Part shown: positions 1 to 11,777 of the stretch, piece by piece | Position numbering within the stretch: position 1 is the stretch's first letter | How the letters are laid out: every line of letters begins with the position of its first letter | NCBI RefSeq assembly: GCF_014851395.1 | Contig: NW_024040152.1 | Coordinates: forward strand, 19,024,308-19,088,307 | Length of the DNA: 64,000 bases | Direction of reading: 5' to 3' | Source of the DNA: Micropterus salmoides | Lineage: Eukaryota; Chordata; Actinopteri; Centrarchiformes; Centrarchidae | Position numbers and translations under genes: made by a program | The notes under the pieces: model-generated | Database searches by the model: none | The model's input: only the letters and a program-made list of their open reading frames with translations | Told to the model about the DNA's origin: nothing

Positions 1-1195
1 TTTTGTAGACTGTAATGCAGTTGGTTACCAGCAGGAATAGGGGCTTCTCAGCCCTGCTCTTTGAGCCCTCTTGTGGCAGAGTTATAAAATCATGGCACCA
101 TTACAGTGCCCCTGATTTAGCACAGCTGCGAGCCACTGAAACCTCTTTCTGAAAGGAGTTAACAACAACCTTTTACCACCAATTTAACAATTTTCTTCAG
201 TTTTTTAACCTGTTTCCATGAATGCAAACATTTTTATGTCTCTGAGGATGAGTACAGTTTGATTGAAAGATTTTTGATAAAAGAAAATTAAACACAAAGA
301 TTTGGTGAAAATTCTGTGTGTACATTTTCCAGCAGTGTTCTCTTGATATTCACTTTAGCAAGCATATTCAATAACATGCTCCCTACACATTGTACCTCAG
401 TGCCACTGTTTGCATTAAATAACCACAATTTACAGGAGGCAACACGGGATTTACCATAGGCAAAACTTTATACACCTGTATTTTTATAAAAATAAGCAAG
501 TGACACTAATCCACTTACCTGGGGCATTATTGAATGTTATTAACACATGTACAATGGCAGAAACAAAAGCTAATCTACTTCCACTGCTAAACCTCCATAA
601 AAATGCTGTTTACTAAAGCCACTGCCCAGAAACGAAATCACTTTGGCATATGCCATGTCACATTATTAAAGTTACAGTAGCTTTATTAATATTAGCAGTT
701 GTCTATAAAATGTAGCAAGTCTTGGAATGTTTGTGTTTTTTTCCAATATCAGACACTTTATTATGCAAAGTACAGTGTCAGACTGGATTTTTCAACATGA
801 AAATACTTGTGGCTGAAAAGGAAAAAAAATGAATAGTTAAGTTAATGTGGATATGACAGATTTGTGAGTTATTCATATAGTTACAGAGAGAGTTTGATTT
901 GACTGATTTGACTACAGATTTGACAAAAGAAGATATGCTTAAGTTTTTTGACATCCAGATAGTTTAAATATAGCATGTATTATTAAATGACTATGAATAT
1001 ACAGATGAAGACCGTACCTTTTGTTTCGTCAACTTAAAACAAAGCCTTCTGCTAATCTTTGGATGTATTTGCATGCTCACTTTTGGTTATGTGGAAGAAA
1101 CCTCAAATGGATTTTTGCTCTGATAAAAAGTTTATTTGTTAAAGATCATTGGCTGCAGGCTGTGATCATTAATGTGGCGCCAATGTGTTTTGCAG
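1..1195 (+). other. hdac9b: hdac9 intron (3' part)
   Basis: This stretch precedes the last recognised hdac9 exon and ends in a good acceptor (tgttttgcag, ending at 1195). It is AT-rich and I see no coding exon in it. Just inside the left edge is a CTCF-like motif, listed separately. The preceding coding exon must lie outside the window. Confidence 0.6.
64..77 (-). promoter_or_regulatory. CTCF-like motif in hdac9 intron
   Basis: On the minus strand the sequence reads CCACAAGAGGGC, close to the CTCF core CCACNAGRGGGC. Motif match only; no occupancy data. Confidence 0.4.
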
Positions 1196-1531
1196 CTGTT
1201 GTCCAAGTCCATTGAGCAGTTACGTCAGCCCAGCGCACACCTGCAGGAATCAGAGGAGGAGCAGGAGGAGCAGCAGCGCAGAGAGCAGACGGAAAGCATG
1301 CAGGAGGACAGGCTGCCCCCTAGAGGAGTCATCCGGAAGCACACACTGAGCAGTAGCAGCAGCAGTGGCTCGAGCAGCGAGCTCCCAGACGCTCACTACG
1401 GGGTTATCAAGGTCAAGGAGGAGCCGCTTGATAGTGAGGATGAGGCCCTGACCAACCAGAGCTTAGAGGCAGAGCAGAGCACCTATCTTCACCAGGTCAA
1501 AGGAAGACTGGTGATAAGAGCCATGATCTGA
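1196..1531 (+). CDS. hdac9b: Histone deacetylase 9 (MITR-like, deacetylase-less form), last coding exon, partial
   Basis: This is the terminal 111 codons of a class IIa HDAC9-type protein; the rest lies left of the window. The exon opens after a tgcag acceptor with LLSKSIEQLRQP, which matches the end of the glutamine-rich N-terminal half of HDAC9. It then has an acidic QE-rich stretch, a serine run, and IKVKEEPLDSEDE, which contains a VKEE sumoylation-type motif. At 1497/1498 there is CAG|GTCAAA, where the mammalian gene splices on toward the deacetylase domain. Reading through gives a short hydrophobic tail (VKGRLVIRAMI) and TGA. Human MITR/HDRP ends by the same kind of read-through with a similar hydrophobic tail, from memory. 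By family knowledge this form is nuclear, binds MEF2 and recruits other HDACs, and has no catalytic domain of its own. No deacetylase exon was seen from 3.2 to 26 kb. The b-paralogue label is inferred from zebrafish Hdac9b, which I recall as similarly short. Confidence 0.85.
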   Translation: MLSKSIEQLRQPSAHLQESEEEQEEQQRREQTESMQEDRLPPRGVIRKHTLSSSSSSGSSSELPDAHYGVIKVKEEPLDSEDEALTNQSLEAEQSTYLHQVKGRLVIRAMI

Positions 1532-3068
1532 AAGGGATAAGATCACACACTTGCAACATTCGCAGATAAACAAGCCTCTACAAACATGCACATCTACATC
1601 CCTGCAGTTTACACATACACGCACATTTACACACAACACACAGCAGCCATTGCACAGTAGGCCAGCTCTCCCTGTCACGACATACGACCCCTTTACACTC
1701 AGCTGCAGCCTCGCTTGTCCCACACTCTAAGACTCTCTGTTTGTGATCTTTGTGTAGTGATCTCTGTAAAATATGTTTCACTTTTGTGTATATAATATGA
1801 AGACAATTTAGACCGTTCTTTTTAAGAGCTGCTTTCGACTCGGGTTGTCTCGAGTTCGCTCAACTGACAAAAAGTTGTATGTACATATACTGTGGATCTA
1901 GCATCAAAGGTGATTTCTAGAGGGGAGGTTGAACAGGTGTACAGCTTTGAAGAGCCAAATTATGTTCCCACTGTGTACATTTTTTGCCATAAAATAGTTG
2001 AATGCTCTTGATCCACTTTAACGTTGAGACTTAACCTAAAGCCCTTACAGCGTGTTAAAGAATTTAAAACACTACAAACTCTGTTCTTCTCAAACATCTG
2101 TGATGATGTTCCATGTTAAGTGGTCTCAGAACTGAAATAATAATGAACTGTCTTAGAGAGAATGTATGCTTAAATCCTAACACAGGACTCTCCCTTAGGG
2201 CAGACTTTTGCGCTCTGAGTGATATTGCCATTGGAATATGGTCCGCTGCTCATATTGCAATTTGAAGGATAAAGCACTAAATCCCTGCTTGGGTGTGCAG
2301 GCATCTCCCAACACACCCCGAGTCTCCATGTCTCTCTCTCGTAGCAGTTCCAGAGCCAGGGCCCTGTGTTAAGTCGAGCTCTCCTCCCTCTCTCCCTCTG
2401 GGTCCAAATCAAAGCTCGGCGGGTTCCTGCCCAGCTTTCAGCAGAGGAGTCAGACAGAGAGAAAGAGAGAGAGAGGGCCGGGCAGGAAATGCCTTCTAGA
2501 AGCCAGGACTTGGAGTGATTCATGTGTGCAGGAATGTTGAGAGAGGAGGACCTAGGGTTGGACGAGTCCAAGGGGCCAGGCTTGAGAATTGATTTACTGT
2601 CAAGGCGAATTACAAAGTGAGTGGGGATATGGTTAAGGGAGTCCCTTTTTAAGGGAATCGCTTCCTTTGTATTCCCTAGTGGCAAGCTTACCTCAACATG
2701 CAGGTTTGATGTTACTTCAATAAAAAACCCTGGATGGGGACCTTGCTTCTTCATTTTTTTTTCGAGCCTGTTTTCCCCTTAAAGTGCCCATTGCGACATG
2801 TATAGTCCGTCTTAAAGTGATCAATCAAATGTATTGCATAGCCGTTAACCTTCCTGTTTCATTTGTACCGTCGACTAAATGTAAAAAAATTCTAGTATGA
2901 GGTTCTGTGTTTGGATTCATGTGAAAATCAAAACTGTCTGTCTTATACAGTACATTCAGATTGTCCGGTTTTAATGTTTCTAGTGTAAGTAAACACAGTC
3001 AGAACAATGTGAGTCTTGTTGTCTTGCTCCTTTGATTTGGTTGTAACGAGAACCCCTTTGCTGCCAGC

Positions 3069-3104
3069 GGGGGTGGGGGAGTGGGGGTGGGGGTGGGGAG
3101 GGGG
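3069..3104 (+). other. G-quadruplex-capable G-rich tract in hdac9 3' UTR
   Basis: There are six runs of four or five G on the sense strand, mostly separated by one or a few bases (T, AGT or A). This satisfies a G-quadruplex pattern with very short loops. It would be present in the mRNA about 90-125 bases upstream of the AATAAA signal. Confidence 0.6.
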
Positions 3105-3193
3105 TGCAGTGGGATAGTGGGTCCTGTGGTCTGTTCATAGCAGTTTGTATTTCTTCTCTTTTTTGCCTTGTGTGATAAACCGTTCTTTTTTAA

Positions 3194-3199
3194 AATAAA
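3194..3199 (+). terminator. hdac9b: Polyadenylation signal of hdac9 truncated transcript
   Basis: Canonical AATAAA, followed within about 15-40 bases by tctgtcgtctgttcttgcg, a GT-rich downstream element. It is the first convincing signal after the stop codon at 1531 in a suitable context. Confidence 0.6.
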
Positions 3200-6100
3200 G
3201 TTCATTTACCTCTGTCGTCTGTTCTTGCGTTTTGCAGATCACACATTTGTCCGTCTCATTTAAGAGGCTGCATGCAGAGGAAAAAAAGCAAAACACACCA
3301 CACTCCATTAAGTTTTCTAAAACCTTTTCAAAATGTTCTGTTTTATGTTTCACTTCACAATTTACATTCTTAATCACTTTTACATCATCATCTCAAATGG
3401 ACTTCCTAAATCATTAGCCCTGCCTGCTTTTCCCACACTAACCCAGCTCTTTATTTTCAGGGGATCTGTGTAACCCCTTTAAAGGGAGCTTAAGAGGCTT
3501 TCAAAACATTTCTTTGATGTGAGCGAGCAAGGCTTCTTGTGGCAGTATTAGAGCAGTCAAGATAAGGTGAGCTGTGAGAGAGTGATATATTACTTGCACA
3601 GGTCCTTTCAAACCAAGCTTAAGCAATTTCACAGCAAGCCTATTTCATGGGACTGGCCTGATATGCTATACACGCAATGATGAGACTGAAAAAGTTCACT
3701 CATAGTCTAATGTTAGTCTCTCCGCAAAACACCACTCAACATCTTTGAAATGACCATGATGTCCAGTGATTATAGGATTATAGAAGTTAGATGGCCAGCT
3801 CTTTGTTGCACATTGTACATAATGGATCAAGTAAGACCTTTAATAGATAGTATATGAAAAACATTTTGTACAGACAGGCTCAGTCTTTTAATGAAACTTT
3901 CATGAGAGCTCCTGAAGTATTTTCAAGAAGGTGTAGTTACTTCACATTAGGAAGTGTTTGAGTTGAATTAGACACTGACTCTTAAGTAGATTCCATCTGT
4001 CTTGGGCTTCAGGCCCTTGTGATTTTAAATGAGCTGTTACAAAGGTAGAAAAAATAACGAAGCCCAACTCCAACTGCGCTGCCCCTCCCCAACTGCCCAC
4101 AGAGCCAGTTGTAAAACCAAACAGGCATTTTTAAAGGTGTGAGGAAGTAAGGACGACATAAGCCTGCCTATTTCCTATAAATGGATTAGTGAGACCTGTG
4201 TTATCACCTACAGCGCTATAAAAACTAGGCATTTGGATGCAGCGCGCACATACATACACAAGAATGTGTGAAGGATGATGTTAATGGTGACTAAAATCTT
4301 AAGGCATCAACTCAAATGGCTTTTTTTAATCATGCGTGAAGATAAACAAGAAAACATATTCTTAATCTCAAAAAGCATGCATCATCATGAAATAATGTCT
4401 CAGTGTTTTGAAGCACGGTGAGACAAACACTGTCAGAACTAGAAAAGTGAAATTTAGTGCAGATCTCCGCCAGGTGTGTTTGGGGTCGTGTGTGTGGGGA
4501 ACATGCAAGTTGTGGAATGAAGGGGAGAAAGTTTTTCGTATAGTAGGTTTAGTAGGTTAAATGTGACAATAAACCAAACTTGTGAATTTAAACATTGAAA
4601 AAGGCTGTTATTTATTTAGAACATTTTGTTGTAACTCACACACCAAACAAAATGAAATACAAAAACTTCCTGTCCCCTTGCAAGTCTCACTCAATTGTCC
4701 TTCCCAGCTCCCTTATAGTCACAATGATGGTGAAGATAACAAAACGGGAATTTATTCATCTGGTATCGTGCCTAACTTTGGTGGATCATAAAATAATAGG
4801 TAGGGAATTAATCTGCAGATGTTGCTTGTCAAGATAAGACCAAAATTTTTTTATTCATGTTTTTGAACCACAACAAAGACCAAAATGTGGCTCGCAAAAG
4901 ACCACGTAAGGCTTGTTTTTAGCCTAGCCTAGGCAATAAACTATGTTTTTGTGGTAACACATACAATCCAATTCTAAACTATTTTAATAACTTGGCCCTT
5001 TATCAAAATTCAGTCAGGATTTTAGTTTTTCTGCAACCGTTGTACCATCATCAAACATCTCAACTACACCAGGAGATCCAGTAAATGCAATCGTCAAGAC
5101 CCCCTGAACTGGTTGAATAACAGAGGTTAAAAGTTTCAGGATCATCGTAAATACTCAATTTATCCCCGTATTGCCCCCCCTATTGCTCCACACGTTACAC
5201 CCTAACCTTAGGTTACGATAGTTTGTGTGCACCATCTGATCCATCAAGCATATCATAGAGTATGTATTGGGACATCAGTAAACTAGACTTGAAATTCCTG
5301 ACTGTGATAGTATGGTCCACTTACAGCTTACTCTGGGGAGCCAATTGGATTCCTATATGTTCAAGGTGTATAATGTTATGGCAAGGTGTGTAGGACATAA
5401 ATAAGTTGCGTAGTTTCTGGAGATGGGTGTTTCGCGGTGCTCAGAGAGACACTGATAAACTTGCTATCCAGGTACAAATGGTTTTCAGCTCTAGGCTTTA
5501 GGGGCTTTGCTGTAAAACACATACCTATAGCATTTGACACAACAGAATGAACCTACCGCTTACACCACTCTGCATACATAACACATATATGTCATAATTT
5601 CAACGGCCACAAGTACTGAGAACAACTATATAAGTAACAGTGCCAGGAGTGAGTTGCCCAAAGACTGTTGAGAAGGCCAGGCAGAGGAGCTGGCAGCCCA
5701 ACTGATGCTCTGGAGTAAGTGGTTTCTTCTCTTGTAGATACAAAAGGAGAAACCAATTTCCCCCTATTAGTGAGTTAGGCTAAAGTCTACCACACATGCA
5801 GTAAGTGTGTAGGTTACGATGTGAGGCTAACTTAGTTAGGCCACCTAGTAATGGGTTAATTTCCCCCAGACTAGTAGTAACATGTGTACAGTTAAGGGTT
5901 TAGATTTTGCAAGGAGAATTCCCTTGATGAACCTGCGGATGAAAACAAACTTGGAAATGGAATTAAACTGCTAAAGTAGAGGCTTAAGGTTCACCTCGCA
6001 GCTGTGGTCATCCTGGCCAAGCAAAGCCAACGTTTCGAAGCTAACACAGAACAGCTGTGGAAATGTTACGTTCTGTGGTCTCTAATAAGTAGACGTCAAC

Positions 6101-6617
6101 CCATGATGGTCCCAGGTCCCCCTGGAGTTGGCTACCCAACAAATGGTAAGTTTAGCACACAGACCTTTGTTGATGACCCTGCACAGTGGTGTAAGCAAAA
6201 CAACTCAGTTGACCCGCCGCTGCGTTTTGATTCAGTCCATTGTTCTAAACTCACAGATTAGAAACCTGAAAACAAAGTCCTACAATGACCAGTGGTTCCA
6301 CAGAAAGATCTTGTAAAAATCCTTTGATACTATCTAGACCTTAACAGACAGCAAAACCAGTAAATGTGGTCTCATTGAAGATAGCTGACATAGCTCTATA
6401 CAATCCTAGAACTTGAACAAAGAGTTGAAGGATCAAGAAACAAATTCACTACAGCCTTTGAAAGCTGTTTGCACTCATTTGTTGGTGTCAGGGAACAAAA
6501 GAAAGGGTTCAACCCCCAATAATATATGCAAACACTATACTACTTTACTAAAGTTATTGAACCACTCCTCATAGATCTTAAATCACAATGGGACATATTT
6601 AATATGATTTAACATGC

Positions 6618-6680
6618 TCCTCTTGTTCTTGTTCTTGTTCTTGGTCTTGTTCTTGTTCTTGTTCTTGTTCTTCTTCTACC
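6618..6680 (+). repeat. (TTCTTG)n hexanucleotide microsatellite
   Basis: About nine tandem copies of a TTCTTG/CTTGTT unit with a few interruptions (one TTGGTC variant), ending in TTCTTCTTC. The strand is pyrimidine-rich. Confidence 0.85.
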
Positions 6681-8999
6681 AAGTGTACCTGAAGCAATTC
6701 ATATGCAGATAATTGACAGGTAGGAGGAAAACCTTGCTGCAAGACTTCATTTGATCTGAGCCCTAATACTGAAGGCAAAGAAGTGGCATATAACCTATGT
6801 TGTGATATATATAATCTTTAACAGGTTTATGTAGTTAAAATTATGACCTTATATCAGAATTTGTAGTGATGTTGATGGGGCTTAATGCTGTCGTTGTCAC
6901 AAAAGCTACTAAAGAATGTATTTGATGGTAGCTGTTAACAAATGACATCTGTTTGGGTTTTCATCTCTTTTTCTTATGTTAAGTTTGACATAGTGTATAA
7001 ATATGTTTGCCTCATCAATGGAGGAAAACGATGAAGTCGTTTGTTAAGACCAACCCCTGCTTTTTCAAACCTTGCCCACCAAAGTTGAAGAAACATCAAA
7101 CAATGGACATTTTCCAGCTTTCTTGTGTGCATGTCAAGATTTGCATGAATCTGGCATCTAGTTGTATAACGCAGTGTTTTTCTTTCCATGTGCTGTTAAC
7201 TATGCTTGAGGTGTAGGACAGCGGAGACAAACAGAGGAGACGGTTTTGTGTGCCGGTGTGAAAAAGTGCACCACAAAAAAGAAAGGAGGGGGAAAAAAGG
7301 ACTGATGTCAGACGGGTGTGCTGTTGACTCATTTCAGTTGGATTCTTTGTGGCCTGTGATGTGTGTGAGGCCAAGATTTCTTTCTTTGATGGCTTGTGTG
7401 CCTGTCATTTAACATTAAATCAAGTACATCAAAAACTGTATTTTATTGCTTCATATGTTCAGTAAGCCTTTTAAAGAATTGAATGAAATATGTTTTATTT
7501 TGTCTAATACCACTTTCACACTACATGTGAAACAACCTGACCCACAGAAGACAATATTTTCAAAAAACATAATTTCAAGAAGAATTCCACGTCTTCTCTT
7601 GTCTCTTGAGTTGAAACATTGATGACCCAACATAGATAGTGTTTATATTACTGTCAGTCTCCCTGACTGGTGTCATCTGTACTGTTATCTAAGCCTTTCA
7701 AGGATTAATATACCTTTTCAAGTTTAACGAGATAAGAGACCTGGGGGAGTTCTCCTCCTGCTGTGTTCAAAGACTATCCGGCCTGAGGAACTGCTTTATC
7801 TCAGCCACTGATTGACCTGGCTGATAGGTGATACTGAGGAACCACAGTGGCCAAGGGAAGTGGCCTCTCCACTGAAGAGGTGGAGACTGGCAAACTTGGC
7901 CTCTGCTGTCTAGGAGAATCCCATCAGTGGGGCTCTGGCGTCCCTGGGTAGCCGTCTCTTCTCTTTGATTCCCGTGACCAAGGCACTTTTACGTGCCTAC
8001 CTCCCTCACACCGTCCAATCCAGAGCCCATAAAGCAAGTCTGCCGCTCTCCAGCTAGTTGGACAGGACGTGTTTGTAAGTGTTGCCTGAATGCACCGCCA
8101 GGCAAAATGACACCCGGAGGGCTCGTAAGACTTGTGATTTCTTCTCCAAGCCCATGCCAAGAGACCATTTTGAGTTCTAGCTCAGTTCTTCTAAGATGTT
8201 GCCCTCTGTGGCTTGTGACCATGGACCACTGGGGTTTGTCTCATGATCCATATGGCAACACCATGTATTAACTAGGGACATAATCATAAGGGCAACACAG
8301 AAAGCCAGTAATAATAGCTTGAGTGACACATCTCATAATAAACTCAGTCTTCAAAGAAAACATTTTCTTGAAAAAATATTCAGATCTGCGTCAATGTCTA
8401 ACTTCTAAATAACAAGAATAATCATTTAACAACATTCAACACTTTGTCCATATCATGGAAGGCATGACAAAGCACTTGTACTGTGGTTCATTTTTATATT
8501 TTAAGATGTTGCAGGAGATTTAAGACACAAGACACAAGATACTGTGGTATGAGGAATGCAGCCGGGGGGAACATTACTCCGGGGAAATATTTTTCAAGGA
8601 TGGTTTAAGGGCTCTCTCATTATCACTATATATTGAGAGAATAAAATGAGGGCCCCTGAAAAGGCCCCAGAGGCATCTGCATGCAAGGGAGTTCACGCTA
8701 CACTATATCACAGGCTAATCTCAGAGGGAATCATCTGTGTGTGGACACATGAGGCACGTGTTTGTGCAACTGAGCAGCAGGTCGGAGACAGTGGGAAAAG
8801 CAGGCCTCCAAGCTCCATTAATGCTGCTGCTGCCATGTTTGCTCATCTGTGCAATTTCCAATAACGTCATCACTCAAATACTAGGGTATGCCTGATGCCT
8901 ATGGGCTGTCTCATGTTAAATTTACTGCTACTTTTATTTTTTATTTTTTTTGATATGATGTTGCTTTATGCATGTGTGTATATGTGTGCGAGCGTTTAT

Positions 9000-9180
9000 T
9001 ACTCGTGTTGTGGGGACATAAATCTGTTTACACAGTCACATTGTGGGGAGTTGCCTTCCTTTTGGGGGCAAAACGTCCCCATAAAATCATAAATCATTAA
9101 ATTCTAGGGTGAAGACTTGTTTTAGGGTTAGGGTAAGTCAATGTCCTCTGAAGTGATGGAAACATAACTGTGTGTGTGGG
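9000..9180. repeat. Degenerate dispersed repeat with TTAGGG-like core
   Basis: The block holds the phrases ttgtggggacat, ttgtggggagttg, aacgtccccataa and ttttagggttagggt. These are typical of a common fish non-autonomous repeat that contains 'tggggacat' and a doublet of 'agggtt'. Boundaries are approximate and the family is not determined. Confidence 0.35.
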
Positions 9181-10261
9181 AAGGGTGGGTATTGAATTGG
9201 TACTTTTGTATGTTTTTTTATTATTATTATTTTTTAAATTTGTATGTATTATCGTAGGATGGTTTAATAATAGAATAATAGATAGTTCAGCATGAGATGT
9301 GGTTAAGAGCTAAAGTTGGACCTTGTGTTGAGATTTCTTTTGTCGAACTGAATCATTCGCTCAGTCTAAATAGTTTATTACCTCATTTAATGTTTAACGT
9401 CTGTAAACGAAAGCATAGCCTGATGTATGGAATTAATTATGGATCTGTTCCTCTAGGAGACAAATCAAATTAAAGCAGCCACGTATTTAAATTATGCTTC
9501 AGTTTGGCAAAAGTTGTTTATGTGAAACCACTGTGGAATCCTGACGGAGCAGGAAAAGTTTGAAGTAAATTTTTCTGGACAATATATGAGCTCTGAAAAG
9601 TTTTAGAAGTCAGTATGGTCTTGATGTGCCCTGGAGTTATGTGTATAATTCACATAATTTAAAATGAGGAACGATCAACACAAACTTCATGTTGTGTGAC
9701 TGGTTTGGTTGGAAGCCAGACTGTGAAACAGCGCTGTGATGGTGCTACATCACAGTTTTAACAGAACAGCACAGTGTAGGCATGTTGTTGACTGAACATA
9801 ACGCGCTACTAATGTAATGTAAGAATGTGTTACCCGACCAGATGGGAATGTGTGCCCACACTGGTGCTAAGAGTCGTGACAGGGCATTTCTTTTTGCAAA
9901 GTGGGAAATCACCATCTATATCATGGGATCATCTGATTTAAATGCATAGGATGCCCCAAATTCTGGAACACTGGAGTAAATTACAGTTTCCCCTCATGTT
10001 CTGAAGTTCAGCTGGCACTGCCACCTCATATGGCCTGGTGTTAATCTGCCATGAACAAGCCTGCATTATGCCAAGTGTGTAGTAAAAGTGAGTAGGAAAC
10101 AGGTGGCCTCGACTTTCTCTCATTCCTGGTCTGAGCGCTGGCTTCTGGACGCAAAGTTGGGCAGCTTGCATTCTTTGGGGGAATTTCCTCCCTTGCCACT
10201 TTATTAGTGAGTGAAAATAAACCTCAAATATTACTCAGTTTTGTTCAATTTTTGTGACTGG

Positions 10262-10520
10262 GCTTAAAGAACAAGTTTGTCATTTTGGTAAATATGCTTT
10301 TTTGCTTTCTAGGTCAGAGTTATTAGAGAAGATCAATACCACTCTCATTTCTGTATCGTAAATATGAAGCTACCACCAACAGCTGGTTAGCTCAGCACAA
10401 AGAATGAAAACAAGGGGAACAGCTAGCCTGGCTCTGTCCAAAGATAACAAAATCCACCTACCAGCACCTCTGACGTTTACTAATTACATGTCATTGCTCA
10501 TTTGTTTCATCTCTTTAGAT
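10262..10520 (+). repeat. Dispersed teleost repeat, copy A ('agctagcctggctctgtcc' family)
   Basis: It shares ordered blocks with the copy at 15386-15625: a tttgtcattttggtaaatatgct-like left end, then tttgctttctag, tctgtacggtaaatatga, ccagttagctta and ggaaacagctagcct. The order is conserved despite many substitutions, so this is a diverged interspersed element. From memory it is abundant in percomorph genomes, probably a non-autonomous DNA transposon. Confidence 0.6.
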
Positions 10521-11646
10521 GTGCAGGTAGGCAGTTTCTGGCACAGCTTTTTGTCCCTTTTTCCATATTTCCAATTGATTGTGTTATATTGTCATCTCTA
10601 ACATTTTTCATCCATGTTTCCCATCAGCCACTTCTCCAAAAGCATTCATAAAGACATCCAGACCTCTTTGTTATCTGAACACATCTACGTGACATAACAT
10701 AAACTGTATATAAATTACTCCATGTACATGAACGACAACTGGCAGTCTCTTCTGAAAGAATGTCCACATCATATCTTCAAAAGATCTAGTCCACTGTTAT
10801 CACTTATATCTTGGCCGCAGCACAGAGTGCATTTCCATGGATTTGAAGAAATTGATAGCAGATTGTCTGTGAGACTCCTTCTGGCACGAGAAAATGGGTA
10901 GAAACACGTCATGGATGTACAAAGTGGTAAAAAATCAGAAAGCTCATTTACTTTGTGACTAGAGGAAGATGGACTGACGCTGTGTGGAGTCTTGGAAATG
11001 TTTCTGGTGGAAACTTGATGAAAACAGGAAGCGATTTTTTGTTCTATATTGGGTGGAACGCATGGTGAGTTGCAGATTTAAGTTACGCCTTATTTGACTG
11101 CCGATTATATGAGGAAATTCACTCTTATCCCTCAGAATGACCGATTACTGAAACCAAGCGGTTCTTGAGCGATTATTGCTATACACCCCTTCAGCATAAT
11201 TTTAGCACAGGTAGCATGTTGTCAGCCCAGTCTTTCACACTAATAGACACAGTCAGGTGTCAGTCAACAATACTCAGACAGCCTAGGGAGTCATGGCAGC
11301 TCCAGTCCTCTGGTGCTGCACTTGGACAGACATGAGAGAGCGCAGGGAGAAAGAAGGAGGTCTGCTTTCCATAAAGTTCTGGTACCCTGTGAGGCAGCTC
11401 CACTTCATAATCATAAATCGTCTGAATGGAAAATGGGGGTTTGTCATATCCCAACATAACAGGGAAGTTTCAAAATCAAAAGATGGACTGGCCGTTTTCA
11501 TTACAGTTTAATATCAAAGGAAAGATTTTGAAATTTCACAAAGTTTCTGTTCGGTTTTATTTGAAGTTTTGCTATGAGAGAAGGCAGCTGCAGAATGTTT
11601 GGAGTTCAATGCAAGTTCTGTTTGCAAAAAACATTTTCCTCTGATC

Positions 11647-11777
11647 CTGCGATGGACTGGCGACCTGTCCGGGGTGTACCCTGCCTTTCGCTCAATGTCA
11701 TTTGGGATAGGCTCCAGCCCCCCGCGACCCTGTACACAGGATAAGACGATGGATGGATGGATGAATGGATGGATTTT
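11647..11777 (+). repeat. 3' end of a retroposon with (GATG)n tail, copy 1
   Basis: The sequence runs gcgatggactggcgacctgtccggggtgtaccctgcc, then gggataggctccagcccc, then cgcgaccctgtacacaggataag, and ends in (GATG)n. This is a very common fish non-LTR retroposon or SINE 3' end. GATG tails fit an RTE/Rex3-type element, but the family is not certain. Only the 3' end is present, as expected for 5'-truncated copies. Confidence 0.65.

Larger units (their letters stand above)
1532..3220 (+). other. hdac9b: hdac9 3' UTR
   Basis: About 1.7 kb of non-coding sequence follows the stop codon. It ends at an AATAAA signal (3194-3199) followed by a GT/T-rich stretch of the kind that promotes cleavage. It contains a strongly G-rich block at 3069-3104. 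A 194-codon open frame on the opposite strand (2170-2754) resembles no known protein and is treated as chance. Confidence 0.6.
3221..10261. other. Intergenic region downstream of hdac9, no gene seen
   Basis: I see no coding exon on either strand. In particular there is no sequence encoding the class IIa deacetylase signatures (PPGHHA, HHGNGTQ) that would continue hdac9. The open frames present are short, overlap on both strands, and have low-complexity or random composition. A hexamer repeat (6618-6680) and a degenerate dispersed repeat (about 9000-9180) lie inside and are listed separately. Confidence 0.55.

Noticed and set aside
2170..2754. 194-codon open frame on the minus strand in the hdac9 3' UTR
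   Set aside because: No recognisable domain, antisense to a UTR, low-complexity serine/leucine composition, and no promoter or splice signals in that direction.
9116..9140. Possible interstitial telomere repeat (ttttagggttagggt)
   Set aside because: Only two TTAGGG-like units, and they lie inside a degenerate dispersed repeat that normally contains this phrase.
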